The notes beneath the pieces are model-generated. The model searched no databases, was not told the origin of the DNA, and saw only the letters and a program-made list of their open reading frames with translations. 64,000 bases of DNA from Ahaetulla prasina (Eukaryota > Chordata > Lepidosauria > Squamata > Colubridae): NCBI RefSeq assembly GCF_028640845.1, contig NC_080539.1, forward strand, positions 304,206,016 to 304,270,015, given 5' to 3'. Below, in pieces: positions 43,401 to 58,400 of the stretch (positions are counted from its first letter, which is position 1; every line of letters begins with the position of its first letter). Position numbers and translations under genes: made by a program.

Positions 43401-46400
43401 AAAAGGGGGAGAAAAGAGTAATTACATTTCCTGAAGGTCTTCCCCTCGGAGATAAGGTGCAGAAGTTCATTTGTTCAGAGAAATAAAAGTGAGGGGGAAA
43501 GTTTCTCTTTTGAGGAAAAGATGGGAGCAGGAGGACCATCCGCACCATAAAAATGGCCAGTGAGTCACATAATTTACTACCGGTAGCAGATTTAAAAAAG
43601 ACATCTGGAATTTTTCATAGTATCCAGAGCTTAGCTTAGAAGTTCTTATACTAGAGGTAAATGGAGTGTATTCTGGAGATGATGGAGCAATTTGTAGTTG
43701 CTTCTTGTGAGTTATGCATCTAGTTTGGGACAGCTATCAGTAAGATGCTTCTGTAAAGTAGCAGAGGCTGGTTTTTGTCTTTTTTGTTTTGTGAGGATAA
43801 TGACATTATTCAAGAATAGGAAAAGGGATAATGGGTCAAATTGTTTAAGAATCACTGATTTTACTTCTTTCATAAATTTGAAATGATGGAAGATATCCAT
43901 CATCATTAAACACATTTGATGTTATTAATTATCACGAAATCTTCTTATAATGAAATCTACTGTAAACACAAAAAGAAAATAGAAGTTTTGGGGATATAAT
44001 TTACCTCTCTTATAGGTGCCACTGTTTGTCTTAATAATAACATATTAATAAAAACATGTTTCATTTATAGCTAAAAGTTTCCAGATTTAACTAGGGTAAA
44101 AACTAGTCTTAGCTAAGGTGAAAGAGAGGGTAACTTCTTTATATATTTTTTCAAATTCTGAAAAATTCTTTCCCAAACCAAGTTCTCTTTACTTTCCACA
44201 TAAATATTAATGGTGAAAGGTTGCTGAATAAAGTCTACTTTTGTTTTCCAAAAAACCCAAATGTTGATTCTGCTTAAACATTTACCATCAATCTGTCTGA
44301 CATCTTTTAGGCAGAGATTGAAGCTCGAGGGGAAAGATTTGGTGCTCTTAGCAACTACGGTCAGAAACTTGGCGATTCTGGTCATTATGCAGCTCCCAAG
44401 ATCCATCATTCCCTCATCAAATTACAACAAGCATTAAATGAAATGATCCAGGCCTATGAAGAACAAAGTCTAAAATTACATCAAGCCAGAGACTTACAGG
44501 TAGGTAAAAAATAAAAATAATTTTGGAGTAGCTCACAAAAGTAAATGCTGTCAGGAAGGTTTTTGATTAGTAGTTACGGCATGGCAGATGGAAGCAAACA
44601 GTGGTTGCTGGTGGATATTCTTTAAACATAGAATCCTCTCCAAAGAGAAGAAGTATATTTATATTTCTTTTCTTTGCATCCTGAAGCAAATCTTCAGCTC
44701 AGCCTCAACCTTTTCTTTTCTTTTCTTTTTTTTGTAATTTTGATTTAGTGGGATAATTCTCCTTAAATGCATTTTGGCATGGTTTCAGTTTTAAATAACA
44801 GGAACTGGAACTTTTGGTCTACTCTCCATGTATGGGAAAACCTTGAAAGAATGGGTATGCTTAAGGATCGCATGTTCTTTGAAATGGTGTATGAATCAGG
44901 GAACAACTGCAGAATACCAAAGGACCACATAATGCATGCAGAAATGCTTAATTCGGTCCCTGATGTTCCCAGTTAAAAGTTAAAATGCTGGGTTATATAC
45001 CTGAGCTAATTCTTTTAGACTAGAGAGAACTGATTTAATCACAACTTTCTGTAACTAGCGGTATCATATCTGCCCTGTTTAAATATGGATAATTGCTAGA
45101 TGGCTGTAGATAAAATTAGTAGAACAATGATAGCCACCAGTTGTGGTGGATAAAATCTGTTTACAATAGGTATGTAATCTTGCAAACTCAAAAAAGGCAA
45201 AACTGCCCAATCGCTTATCTACCACTATTCTGAACCTACAAATTTCTCCTTTGTTAATACTACAATGGCTCAGTTGACAGCTTTTCTTTACTGTACTATA
45301 GTGTTCATCTATGGGTCCAATTCTAAGCACTTCTATTTCCAACTAAGCCCCATTGAACTTTGAAATGTAATTACATTGGGAAGTGACAGCGCTTTTTTTT
45401 TCTCCTAAACAGATATTCTTTGGTTATGTGGAAGAGAGTGAAAGTTGGCTAAGCAGCAAAGAGGCCTTCCTAACAAACAAAGACTTGGGGGTAAGTGAAA
45501 TAGACTATTCTCACTCAAAAGTGAAAAATGTAGGCATAGAATAAAAGTGCAGAACAAAACATTTTGGAATACTTACTTTCAGGATCTTTTTTTTCTATCA
45601 CAGTCCAACTGAATTTCTCATTCTATCATGTACCTTTTGGGATGCTTAGAAAGATTATTGGGTTTTGCCTTCTGGTCTGGGGCATCATTCTCTAACCCAG
45701 TTTTGCTGCCATACATTCAAGAGAAACAGAAGTATGTGCAAAATGAGAATTTTTGAAAAAAACTGCAGTGCTCTAAAGTTTGCTTCTTTAGTTATTTCCA
45801 CTCAACTTACCGATAAACTGACTCTGGACAGCTTATTATATCTGAATTCTATAGACCTGAAAGTAAACAAAGGTTGGTTTGGGAAGAACCCAATATTCTT
45901 TGATTTCATATTAAAAAGGAAGTTTCACAGAAATAATATGAATCCTGTTTAGGATAGTGATCCCCAAATCTTTCTCTTCTTCTATGCATACATGATTTAT
46001 ACACATTTAGGCAGTTTATAAACATACTGTAACTCTTCTAATGGAGAGTAGGTTGGAGTAATCCATATGGCATTAGATCAGCTCTTCCCAACCTGGGCAT
46101 TTTTCAATTGCCAACCAATTCCCAGAATTCTTATCAATTGCTGTTCCTTATTACATTAACTTGTTCTAAATTGATGCAGGATTCCATATCCAGTGTGGAA
46201 AGTCTGCAGCAAAAGCACGTGCAATTTGAAAAAGACTTGAACACCCATCTGATGAAGATTGATAATATAGCTGTCTTTGCCCAAAAGCTGAAGGACAGTC
46301 AGCATTATGATACAGAGAATATAATGACTAAGTGCCAGGCTGTGTTGAGAAGGTACCATTCAAGTTTATTCTCCTGTTTCATCTCTATATCCTATATGGT

Positions 46401-49400
46401 TTAACCACCCCACCCCACTCCCCTCTCTTAATGTCTTTTTTTATTACTTGCCACTCATTAACTATATTATTGTGTGTTTCAAATAAAACCCTAGGAAAAT
46501 ACAGTCATTATCCACCCACCTGGTCACTCTGGAAAGAAGATAAGATTTTTATAATGTGCCCATTTGAGGAACAACTCTGCTGTGGCATTTCCTGTTTCAT
46601 TTCCTCATGGGTTTTCCTTCTATTGCCCTGGCAAAGATTAAGCTTGCATTTATAATCACTTCTGAAATGAAAAGCAGTTTAACAAGCTTCGTTGACTTAT
46701 ATCACCAGTATTATTTATTCTTCCTAGAAAGGAAAAACTTTTGGAAATTGCTTTAATGCGGAGCCGTCTGCTGGAGGAGTCCTGGCTATTACAAAAATTT
46801 CTGCATAATTCTTTTGAGGTATAATGTGTTCATTTAATTTCCTGAGGCTACATACTGTATATACATACATATGTGAGTATTTCTATACCACAGGGATGTT
46901 AAACTCAAGGCCTATGGGCCAGATCCGGCCTGCAGGGTACTTAGATCTGGCCTACAGAGCCACCCTGGAAACATGAAGGACCTGCCCACAGTGCTTCTGC
47001 CAGCAAAAAAGAAGCTCAGGAGGGCTGCACATGGCTCTCCCGAACTCCATTTTTGCTGGCAGAGCGCTCAGGCCCCCACAGGCACCCCTGACATGGGCGA
47101 AGTCAAGCTGGCCATGATCCCCCAGCCATGTTATGCATGCAGGGGTGTGCATAAGAGCACCAGTGTGCCTACCGTCCCTGTCCTAATGTTTTCTCTACTT
47201 GTATAGATTTTATGTATTCAATTCATGCTTATAATTATTTAAATTACCTAATACGTCTTTGACAAATAAATAAAAATAAAAAAAATTAAAATGTCCCCCC
47301 CCCCAAGAGGGTGGTGCAGCCCTCAATGAAATTAAGTTTGACACTCCTACTACACCAGAAAAAGACATTTGACAAGTTCCAATACTCAACAAATGCCATA
47401 AACCCTAGCCAACACAGCCAATAAGAACTAAATATAGTACAGTAGTATAGTCCAAAGAATATAGGAAGATACCAAATTGCTTGTTCCTGATTCTTGGTAG
47501 ACTTGCTGCCATTCTTTCATGGTTCTAGATGGGAGACTGTTCCAGTTTCTGGAACTATTAGGAATTGAATCTTCTCAGGGGTCTCATCACTGTATTTTTT
47601 CTATCCAAAGATAGCTGCCTGGATGAGTGAAAAAAACAGTATTGCCCTTGATGAGAGCTGGAGAGATCCCAGCAATCTTCAAACTAAACTACAAAAGCAC
47701 CAAACTTTCCAGGCAGAGATTGTGGCTAACAAAAATCATCTCAACAGGATCAAAACAGTAAGTAAATACCATGTTATGTACTGACCAGCTTCAGTACATT
47801 TCAAAGAATGAGATTTTCTGAAAAGGTGCTTCTGGAAGTATCTAAGTTAAACAAATAATTCACATTCTTATCTTAAGCAATTTAAATTTTATTATAATGA
47901 TAAGACTGTTGGAAGGTATAGTTGTTTAAAGACATCATATAGAAAGCTAAGCCACAAGAGATGACTTTGAGTATCTGTTCTGTCCGCTCCCGGCCTCAGC
48001 CACACGAGCTAGCTAAACGAGCCAGTAATTGAGTTCACGGCTGCTATCAGTCCTGGCAGGGAATCTGCAGCTGCCTGCCAAAGTCTCCCTTATCTTGGGG
48101 TTGCCGGGCAACCAAGAAGTCAGCAATCCAGGTCAAATGTTCAGCTCAATTCTCAAACAGTCAAAAAGTTCAGCTCACTTCTCCACAAGTCAAATAGTTC
48201 AGCTCAATTTTTGCTCGTCACAGAGCAGAAGAGCAGCCAGGGCTGCTTTTATACTCTGTGGGGTGTGGCTCCGTGACTCAGCACTCTTTAGGCCTGCTCC
48301 ACCCCTTCCTTTGTTGTAGCTGCCTCTGGTATCTCCGAAACCTGGGATCCAGCCAGGCCTGATTGCCATCAGCTGGATCTGGAGATGTGGCCTGGGGGGG
48401 GGGGGGAAGAGTCAGGGGATGGAGGCCTCGTTATCTCCTCCACCTGGCCTGCCTCTGGCTCCTGGAGCTGAGCCAGAGGAGCTGGTGCTCCAGAGGTAAG
48501 TCCTGATGGCCCTTCCCCCTCACTTTCCGAGTCACTTTCTGGCAGGGAGCCCAGCTCGGGGGGCGCAGACACAACAGTATCTTTTTATTTATTTTTTCAG
48601 GAAGGAGAGAAAATGCTCCATGAAAGGCATTATGCTTCTGATGTCCTCCAGTCTAGACTCCAGGAAATGGATGAGCTTTGGGATGAGTTGGTGGAAAACT
48701 GTGAGGAAAAGAAAAGAAAAATTCTGGATGCTTACAAGGTAAAACACAACAGGAAAGAACTCAAGGCTTTAGTGGTAACTTAGTCATTCTGGAAATTCCC
48801 CAAACTGGTTAGCTAACTTTCAGTTAGCAAAAATCAAAAGGACTAAAATAAATGTATTGTGTTCATGTGTAGGTTTGTGTGAGGGTGTTGCAGAGATAGA
48901 ACTGATCAATCCACAAAGGATACTAGTAGCTCAAATAATGTCATTATTTATATGGGTTTTCCCCCTCTGGCTTCAGGCTCTGCAATTTCTACATATTGTG
49001 GATGAGGCTGATAAATGGTTGGAAGACCTAGACGGCGAGATGAAAATACCAGAAAGCGGTGATAATCTACTGATTCTGAATGATCTCCTAAAGAAACAGG
49101 AAGAATTGGAAGCCAGTTTTGCTGCCCATAGGGATCATTTCCAAAGTCTGATCAACAGAGCGCAAGAATTCCAGGAGGAGAAACATTTTTTGGCAGATGA
49201 GATAGAGATTAGAGTGGATCAGGTGGTACACAGGTGCTTGAACAGTTCTGCAGTTTCCCCCTGCTCTGCTCTCCCTTCTAAATATTCTAATTTTCAGCTT
49301 TAATAATATTATCATTCTTCAGTTTATCAGCCTGGTATCTTTAATTTTAACAGTCAATGAATGCTAGTCCATAATCTTTCTTCCTTAAAAAAAAATCAAA

Positions 49401-52400
49401 CCCATTTTGAATCTCCAGATACAAAAGTTTTAGGGAGCCACTCCAGGAAAGGCAGCAGCGTTTGGAAGCCAACAGATTGCTGTACCAGTTCCTCCAGGAA
49501 GTCAATGAAGAGTTTACCTGGATTCACGAGAAACTTCCTCTGGCATCTTCCAGAGACTATGGTCAGTCACTGGCAACTGCTCAAATCTTACAGGAAAAGC
49601 ACCAGGTAAAACAGCTGGAGTGACAAAGCAGGAAATACTGAAGCAGAGAGAAATTCTTTGCCACTTATTTCATTGATTTATTTTTATTTATTTTAGCTAG
49701 CTTACCACAAGGCCTAGAAGCTCACTTTCTGTTCTTCAGAAAATTGCATGTTTTTCACAATTCCACATCATAGTGAAGTGAATTAAATGAACAATATCTT
49801 TTTCAACAGCAATTTTTCCCAAGTTCAGCAAGCTTAAGGCGTGTTGCTGGGAAATTCTGGGGGTTGAAGTCCAGATGTCTTTAAGTTGCTGAGGTTGAGA
49901 AACACTTTTCTAGAGGAAGAGTAATTTTCTGCAACATGAAATATCACTGCCACTTATTTCTGCTATTATTCAAGCTATCAAGAAATATGTCTGCGCCTCT
50001 TATCTAAATACAAATGAATATTACATTCTCTGTGTTGCATCTGCTATTATTTATTGAAAAAAGGTAAAGACCAGTAACACAGAAATAAAAATTACACTAG
50101 CCTTTTGGATTCATAATTTAAAACAGTGACAATTTTATCTATTTGTTTGTTTAATCAGTTTTAAGCCACCTCTATCAACCTTGTGGTGTACAGATTAACA
50201 GCAAAAATAGTGTAAGCAATAACAGCAACAAATACTACAAAACCTACATCAGGGCCATATTTCATTTATACTTAAAGTATTACATTTTTGTCCTTGTAAT
50301 TAGCGAAATTGGCTTGTTTGTATTCTAAAAAAGAAGCATATAATATTAGTTAGGTAGTTTCTGTGATGGTGACAAGAAAAGTATCTAAATCTACATCTAA
50401 AATCCCCAGAGCAATTTTGCATTTTTAAAAGATGTCCTTCTATTTATTAATAAGGCACAACTTGCTCCTAACCTCTTTAAGTTGATAGCTAGAGAAATAA
50501 ATTAGGGTGTGCTAACTTTCTTTACCATTCCCTGTTGGTATAGGACAGTTGGTATAGGAGAGTTCAACTATTAAAGAGACTCCACCAAAGTGGAGACTTT
50601 TATTACACTCATTTGAGTAGACACTTGCTTATGTTGACAAAACTCTTGCCTGGGTATTTAAAATTGTTAGCATAATCTAAAAGAGGTGTGCCACAGCTTG
50701 ACAACTTCAAAACATAGACATACTGATGAATATATGGAGAAAGTCCTTACATTTTTAAAATACATGTATCGTTTATCTTGTATTTTCCAGAATTTAGAGA
50801 ATGAGATTAACAGCCATGATGCCCTGATTAAAGCAGTTATCAGTTCTGGGCAGAAGCTGATGCAAGAAAAACAGGTTGCTTCCCATACAATCTTGGAACA
50901 AATAAAGGAATTGATAATTTCCTTTGAAAATCTGAAGGATGAAGCTCAGGAAAGAAGATGGAGGCTTGTAGAATCTCATAAAGCCCATCACTTTTTCAGT
51001 GAGGTAAAGTAGCAACGGAAAGCCATTCTCAATTTCTACCATTTAGATCATTGGAATTATAACTGTTTTGCCAAGAGGACATCACTTCTTTTCCAGACCA
51101 ACTCAGCTGAACTGACCAAATTTTTTTATCCTTGATGCTCTTCTTCTCTTCTAACTCTTTCCCACTTCAACTATGTTATCCCAAGGGGCTCTTGCAATTC
51201 AGGAGCATCTTTCCATAGGTTGATGGGTAGCTATATAGACAACCAAATCAGGGAAGCCACTTGGTGTGAGCAGGCCTCTGTTTGCTTGTCTCTGTATTCA
51301 GATATGCAGAGAGTCAGATATTTTCTATTAATTTAGTAAATACATTATTAGAGTTTGAATGGATATTACTGCCTATCTTTTATTAAATTAAATGTTAAAT
51401 GAAATGAATGAAAAGAAATATAATGTTTCCTCTTTTTAGAAAAGTCTGACTCCTCAAAAGTCAAAGAATTGTACTGTTTTTTCCAGTTTTGTTCCTTTTC
51501 CTCATCTGAAGCAGAATGCTGTAGGGCTTTCTTTCCTGCAGTTACCATTCCTCTTCCTTGGAGTCCTGTCAGCACTGAGTCAACATGTTCCATGTGTAAC
51601 CCTTGCATCTTTTTCTGTGTTTATTCTACCCCTTTCTTCTTCTCTCCTCCAATTCTGTAATGGACAAAAACTGGAATAACTACACAATACCTTTGAACTG
51701 CCAGTGCTAGGAACTATGAAACAAATATCCTATGAAATCTAATATTCCTTCAGCTTTGTAGAAACTTGTGTACAACTATTGCATAGTTTTTGAATTAAAA
51801 ATAATGCGTTGAATACTTGACAGAAGGGACTAATATATGTAGTGGGTTGCAAAATCCGTCGCTACTGGTTTGCTTGTGTGTGTGCATGTGTGCAAGCGCA
51901 TCCATGCGCAGTGGACAGAGCCTGCTGTCGCCGCCACCAATTCACCGATCCAGATAGAACCGGTAGCAATCCACTATTGATGTATAGATGCTATACTGGA
52001 TAGGATTTACATTGATCCACATATTTAGCTGAGAGCATGCCTAGTTTGTTTTGTCTCTGTTGAATATAGTTCTGTTTCAGCAGATTACAACAATCTGTTT
52101 CATGTGCAAATCCTATCAGCCCTGCTTTTCTTTCAGCTTTTGCAAGTGGAATCCTGGCTGGCAGAAAAAGGACTTCTGCTAGAAACTCCGGATTATGGGA
52201 GAAATGAAGAATCAACTCAAGCACTCTTACGTAAAATGGAAGCTACAAAGCTTGATCTGGAGGGATTTAAATCCCGAATTGAGAAGCTGAAGGAAACAGG
52301 AGACTATTTCTTGAACAGTAATAACCCAGAAAGGTAGGTGTCCATATACCTACTAGAAGAGAATCAAGTAGTAAAACAGTTTCTGTTATCTTCAAGACTT

Positions 52401-55400
52401 CTTCAGCAGAGCTGGTATTCAGCTGGTTCATACCGATTCAGGCGAACTGGTAGTGGGGATTGCGAGGGTGGGGTCACCCACCCACCCCAGCATAATGCCA
52501 TCCTATTTAGCCCCGTTTTTGAGGCTGGGCACATGCGTGGAAAGCACGCATGAGAGCAAAGCACATGCATAGAAGGTCAGAAAATGCAAAAGGCATGCGT
52601 GTGAAGCGAGCATGCATGCACGCGCACGGCGAACCAGTGGTAAGAAAATGTGAAACCCACTGTTATTCTTCAGGCATTATTTCATAAAGCCCCTTCTGCA
52701 TGCAAACATTTGTGCTATTTGAATTTTTGCTTTGTCACAAGCATATGAGTTGTAAAACTCTAAGAACAACCCTGTAACTACTTGATTGAGTTGATAAATT
52801 TCAAAGGATCTGAAATCTTAACAAGTTTTCTTAATGTCACAATAAAGTTGATTGTGTTTTCAAGAAGATCAACAGAAAAAGTTTTCACTGGCATGTAGGC
52901 ACAGATTCAAATGCGGATCCTCTTACCTATGGCAGCTGTTAGTTGCATCAGATGGGGAGGAGGTCTAAAGGCAAGGAAGAAAACACAAGAGAAATTATAG
53001 CTTAGCCAGTTGCACACAGTTTCTACTGACTAGCAATTACTTCTTAATAGATAATCCCAGAAATGCTATTAAAATCAGGTTGGCTTCAGAGGATATGAAG
53101 ATTCAAGAAACTGTGTAACCATTAACATGAATAGGGCAAATGTTACAAGCCATGGGAAAACAGATCAAGAGGCTGGAGAGATATGTAGAAGTTCTTGGGA
53201 TAGATCAGAGCTATGGGGCTGTTTATCCCTTAACAATTTTTCATATTTGCATATTAATTAAACCATCTTCAGTAAACTGGATGAGAACTCCTTTGTAATT
53301 GGAATTTTTGTATAATGAAGCATACATAAACAGCTGATAAGGCATGATAAGATTTCCATATCAATGTATTCTGTTTTTTTTGGATAACACAAATTCCAAA
53401 AAAGCAAGTTCATTTCTTTACTTTTAATTTTTACATGTTTCAAGAATTTTAAAAACTATATACATGTTACTCTAGTTCAGATTTATGAATGCAAAACATC
53501 GGCTTCGTGGTGCTTTTATTCATGCAATATTTCTGATGCTTGCAGACTCAACAAAATGAGACTCAACCATAACAAAACAAACAGGTTTATTATGCACTCA
53601 GGCTTCTTGATTGATAATTTCTTTGTTCAGAATCCATGTTATTATTTAAGTCCAGTTGACTTCTGTATGAAAACTTCATGTTCTTATATCATTTTTACCT
53701 TTGATAATCAAAATTTGAAATTCTACATATAAGAAGTTAAGTAGGAATTACAAATATCCCTTCTGATTTATCAGGAATAACTTTATCTGATTTATCAGGA
53801 ATTTATTTACTTAAAATATTTACATCTTTAGCAAACTCTGGTAAGCTTGCAATCAAAAATCAAAACAACATAAAAATCATATTAAAGTTATAAAAACCAA
53901 GTACATTAAAAACAAAAGCCTAGTGCCAAGTCAAGCTTTCAATATGCAGTTATCTCATCTTATCCCAAGACTTGGGAGAAAAGCCAAAGTAGAGGTCCTT
54001 TTCTCTATGAATAGAATGCCATCAGGGTACTTAAAAAGTGGTCATCCTGCTCAGATTTAAGCATGGCTTGGATTACATCTGGAATTAATAAAGACCCTGA
54101 ATATACAGTACTAATTTTGCAAACAATGGATTTCTCTGGAATCAAATAGTATTCATGCATATCTTATATGTACGGTTTCACATTTCAGACCATTGCTGAT
54201 ATGTAGAATGACAGACAAATAGGTAATAAATATATTTTTTTAGTTTGAGTTAAACAAGAGCTGTATATGAAAATTGCTGGGAACAGGGATAGTGATATAA
54301 ATGAGTGATGCCTATTTTCTAAACTTTCTTCTCTGTCTGTCTCTGTCTCTGTCTCTGTCTCTCTATCTCTCTTTACAGTCCAACTATCCTGCCCAAACTC
54401 CAGTCTGTTTTAGAACAATATCTGTCTCTCCAGGGTAGAGCAGAGAGACAAATAAAAGCTTTGCAGGAACAATCACAACTGCATCAATTTGAGAGGGAAA
54501 CCCAACTGGTGGATGCTTGGCTCTTGAGCAAACAGAATATGGCTGAATCAGACAACTATGGTCAGGATTTGGAGAACGTGGAGGTAAAGTAGATGTTGTC
54601 CTTGGAATACCTCAACTACACTATTTTATATTTTTATATTCTATATTTCCTGATGTTCCTTGATTTTTAAAAGTTACCTGAGACTGACTACTGATAGTAG
54701 TCAATTAGTTGTTAAGCATACACTTTTTAAAGATGCTAAGTTACTTTCCAAGCCCTATTTTCCACTTTTTTATATTATCTCAAGACTAATATCAAGAAAT
54801 AGGAGGGAGATTTTGAATAACTCTGACTGCTACTTCTTTGTTGATGCGACAGATTCTAGAGAAAAAATTTGAAGATTTTATGAAAGAGGTGGAAACTCTA
54901 GGCCATACCAAAGTTCTGTTGATAAACAATCTAGCCTCTCATCTTAGAACTGTGTGTCACAATCAAATAAGCCACATCCAGAAAAAAACCCAGGATATCC
55001 ATGACAGATGGGATAGATTGCAGCAAGCTGTCCAAACAAGAGCAGAGGTGAGCTTCTTGGTATTCAGATGTGCTCCTTAGGACATGAATGAGCCATGTAT
55101 GGGACATGTGTCACATACCATCCCAGTCTTTTGTTGTAGTCTTTAAAAAAAAATAGATCATCCAAGATTGGCAGAATGATTCTGAGTTTCCCTGTTATTC
55201 AGTTATATTAAGTAAAAGAAGTGTGTTGGGTTTTCAATAGGCTATATATATCTTTTTTATCTTTGTACCTTTGTACCTTTGTAGCTTTCCCAAACCCCTG
55301 GCTCTCCAGTTAGCAGATTATTACTCTGCCCTTTGAAAGGCCAAGCCTGTTAAAATGTAACCTCTGATGTCCATAAAATGACCCACTTTTGCATTATCGC

Positions 55401-58400
55401 AGTGTTGTCGTGATTGAAAATCGTTGATTATACTTTATGAGTTACTATATATAATCAAAAATTATGGACAAGCTGATTCACATAAATGGAATACAGAATA
55501 ACAAGGTGAAAAGTATGGTGTGGTTTTACTGTTCTTGATCATATAATGATCAAGACTCTGGCTCAGACTGCTAAGACAGTCTGTTATTAACACAGCTGCT
55601 TGCAATTACTGCAGGTTCTAGTCCCACCAGGCCCCAAGGTTGACTCAGCCTTCCATCCTTTATAAGGTAGGTAAAATGAGGACCCAGACTGTTGGGGGCA
55701 ATAAGTTGACTTTGTATATAAATATAAAAATAGGATGAAGACTATTGCTAACATAGTGTAAGCCACCCTGAGTCTTTGGAGAAGGGCGGGATATAAATGC
55801 AAAAAAAAAAAATGCTATTACCAGTACAAGTACCACTAATAATGCACATTTATTTATTTACTTATTTATTTGTTTGTTTGTTTGTTTGTTTGTTTGTTTT
55901 ATTTCATCAAGCATGTATTAGATAACAGATATAAGTATAAACATAATAATGAATACGTGAAATGGATACAAATAAAAGTGCTTGATAGGAGCATAACTTA
56001 CCTCTGTGTGATCTTGTACCATTAGAATAAGTTTTGTTGATGGGTAGTGACTGTGTCAAACAACCACAGCATTTTCCTTAAAAAATGAAGGAGATGTAAC
56101 TGAAACTGACCAGATTATTTAGAACATAATTTATAACACACAAACGTATGATACTACAGCAATGTGAGTCAGTATCTCTCACTTGTATCTGCCTTACATT
56201 ATGAGCAATTTTAAACTGGTTGCTAGGGATAATTCTTACTGAAACATTTTTCCTTTCATCAGAATCTCAGAGCAGCTCATCAAGTTCATCAATATGATCG
56301 TGATGTGGATGACCTAAAAGGCTGGATGCAGGAGAAAGAGGCTGTTGTGACCAGAGATGATTATGGTTATGACCTTCTTGGAGTTCAGACCCTCCTTAGC
56401 CAACATGAAGGAGTGGAGGTAAGCAGAAACAGTCACTTTGAAAAAACAGACTTTATATACATACGAATAATCAAAAGATCTGACATTTCAGTCTGCAGAA
56501 TTTCCAGTGATGGGATTATTGTTCACAGCCTTAAAGAAATTGGCTGCTCTCTTACTATAACTCTTACTTACTCATACTCTCTTACTTACTCTTAATAGCA
56601 ATCTACTCAGGGTTACCATATTTATTGTATTTCATATTGCTGCTTGGGAGAGATATTTGATTTTTTAAGAAAATGATAAAATCATTCTAAAATAGAAGAA
56701 GAGTGAAAGACTAACAATAATAAATAACATAATAAAAACAAAGTAAAAGAGTGTAAATGTATATTAACATCAAAATATCAAAGAGAGTTAAGATTACTCT
56801 TTTTTGCCAAATAAATGCATTTTCTTCAAGTCCCTGGGTGGGCAGTTTGCTTTGCCCTGACAGATCATCTCTTCCATCTTCAGTGAAAGTGCTGTTATCC
56901 TGAAAAGTTTATTTTGGGACAAGTTAAGGAAATCAATTAATACATTTCTTACTGGCAGGAAAAATATCTGTCATTTGCTTTTCTAATGTAAGTAGGGGAG
57001 CAGATAAGTATTGACTAAGCTTGCTATGGGACTTTTACATTACCCACCTCTCTATTAGCTGATCCATGGATGCCATCTCACATTGTTTTTTTCCACTGTT
57101 CTCTCTCTGTTCTGAGTTCCTCTTTTTCTCAGATTGTTTTCCTTCTTCACATTGTTTGAGATGGTACTAATGACAGGTGATTCATTTATATTTATTTAGT
57201 TAGTTAGTTAGTTAGTTTGTTTGTCAAACATACGAGAAAACAGGTATAAGTATAAACATGGACATGAAGACAGGAAATGAGTAAGAATAAATGGGGACAG
57301 TAGGACAGGGTCGGTAGGCACGCTGGTGCGCTTATGCACCAGAGGTGGGTTTCAGTAGGTTCTGACCAGTTCTGGAAAACAGGTAGCAGAAATTTTGAGT
57401 AGTCTGGAGAACCGGTAGTAAAAATTTTGACTGGCCCCACCCCCATCTATTCTCTGCCTCCCAAGTCCGAGCAGATCAAGAGGAAATGGGGATTTTTGCA
57501 GTAACCTTCCCTTGGATTGGGGAGGGAATGGAGATTTTACAGGATCCTTCCCCTGCCACACCCACCAAGCTACACCCACAGAACCGGTAGTAAAAAAATT
57601 TGAAACCCACCACTGTTATGCACGCCCCCTACAGACCTCTTAGGAATGGGGTGAGGTCCACAGTAGACAGTTTAAGGTTAAAGTTTTGGGGGTTTGAGGA
57701 TGTAACATTCCAGGCATTGACCACTCTGTTGCTGAAGTCGTATTTTCTGCAATCGATTCAGATTGCAGCAAACTGCAGTTCAGATCCATCTCACTCTACC
57801 TAATAAAAAGATATGAAGCCCTATGGGAAAGAAGCAAACAAAAGGGGTCTTGAATATTCCAAGCTAATTAGTTTTCCTTTGTGTATTTCAGAGGGAACTA
57901 GCAGCCATCGCAAAAGAGTTGGAAAGGGTTAGAGGAGAGGCCTGGCGCCTGGGCCGCCTCTACCCTCTGCCCAGGGAGAACATGATGAAGAGACTTTCTG
58001 AAGTTGATGAGTGCTGGGAGAAACTAGACAAGAAGTGTGTGGAAAGAAAGCTGAAATTGCAGCAGGCTGAACAAGTCCAAATCTACTTCAATGACTGCAG
58101 AGAGTTGGTGTATGTATGAATTAGCCTGAAAGAGCTTCCTTTCATAACATGAAAGGCTGGGGGGAGGGTGCAGATGAAATCTTGATGCAGCAAATTTTAA
58201 AAACTTTTGGATACATGTATAATAGGGGTGAAATGCAGCAGGTTCTGATAGGTTTGTAAGAGGTCTATAAAGGGCTTGCATAAGAGCACAAGCGTGCCTA
58301 CCGTTCCTGTCCTATTGTTTCCTTTTGTTATATCCAATTAATATAGTTATTACATACTCATATATATGATTATATATTGTATAGTTATTACATGCTTATG

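Larger units (their letters stand above)
42236..44310 (+). promoter_or_regulatory. GC-AG intron (intron 22)
   Basis: Begins GCAAGT after AAG and ends CATCTTTTAG; no GT alternative keeps the frame. Confidence 0.8.

Noticed and set aside
58102..58115. Exon 36 ending at 58107 (TTG|GTGTAT)
   Set aside because: It gives phase 0, which puts exon 37 into a frame that stops after 17 codons; ending at 58109 restores the conserved helix A (RELVAWARKM).
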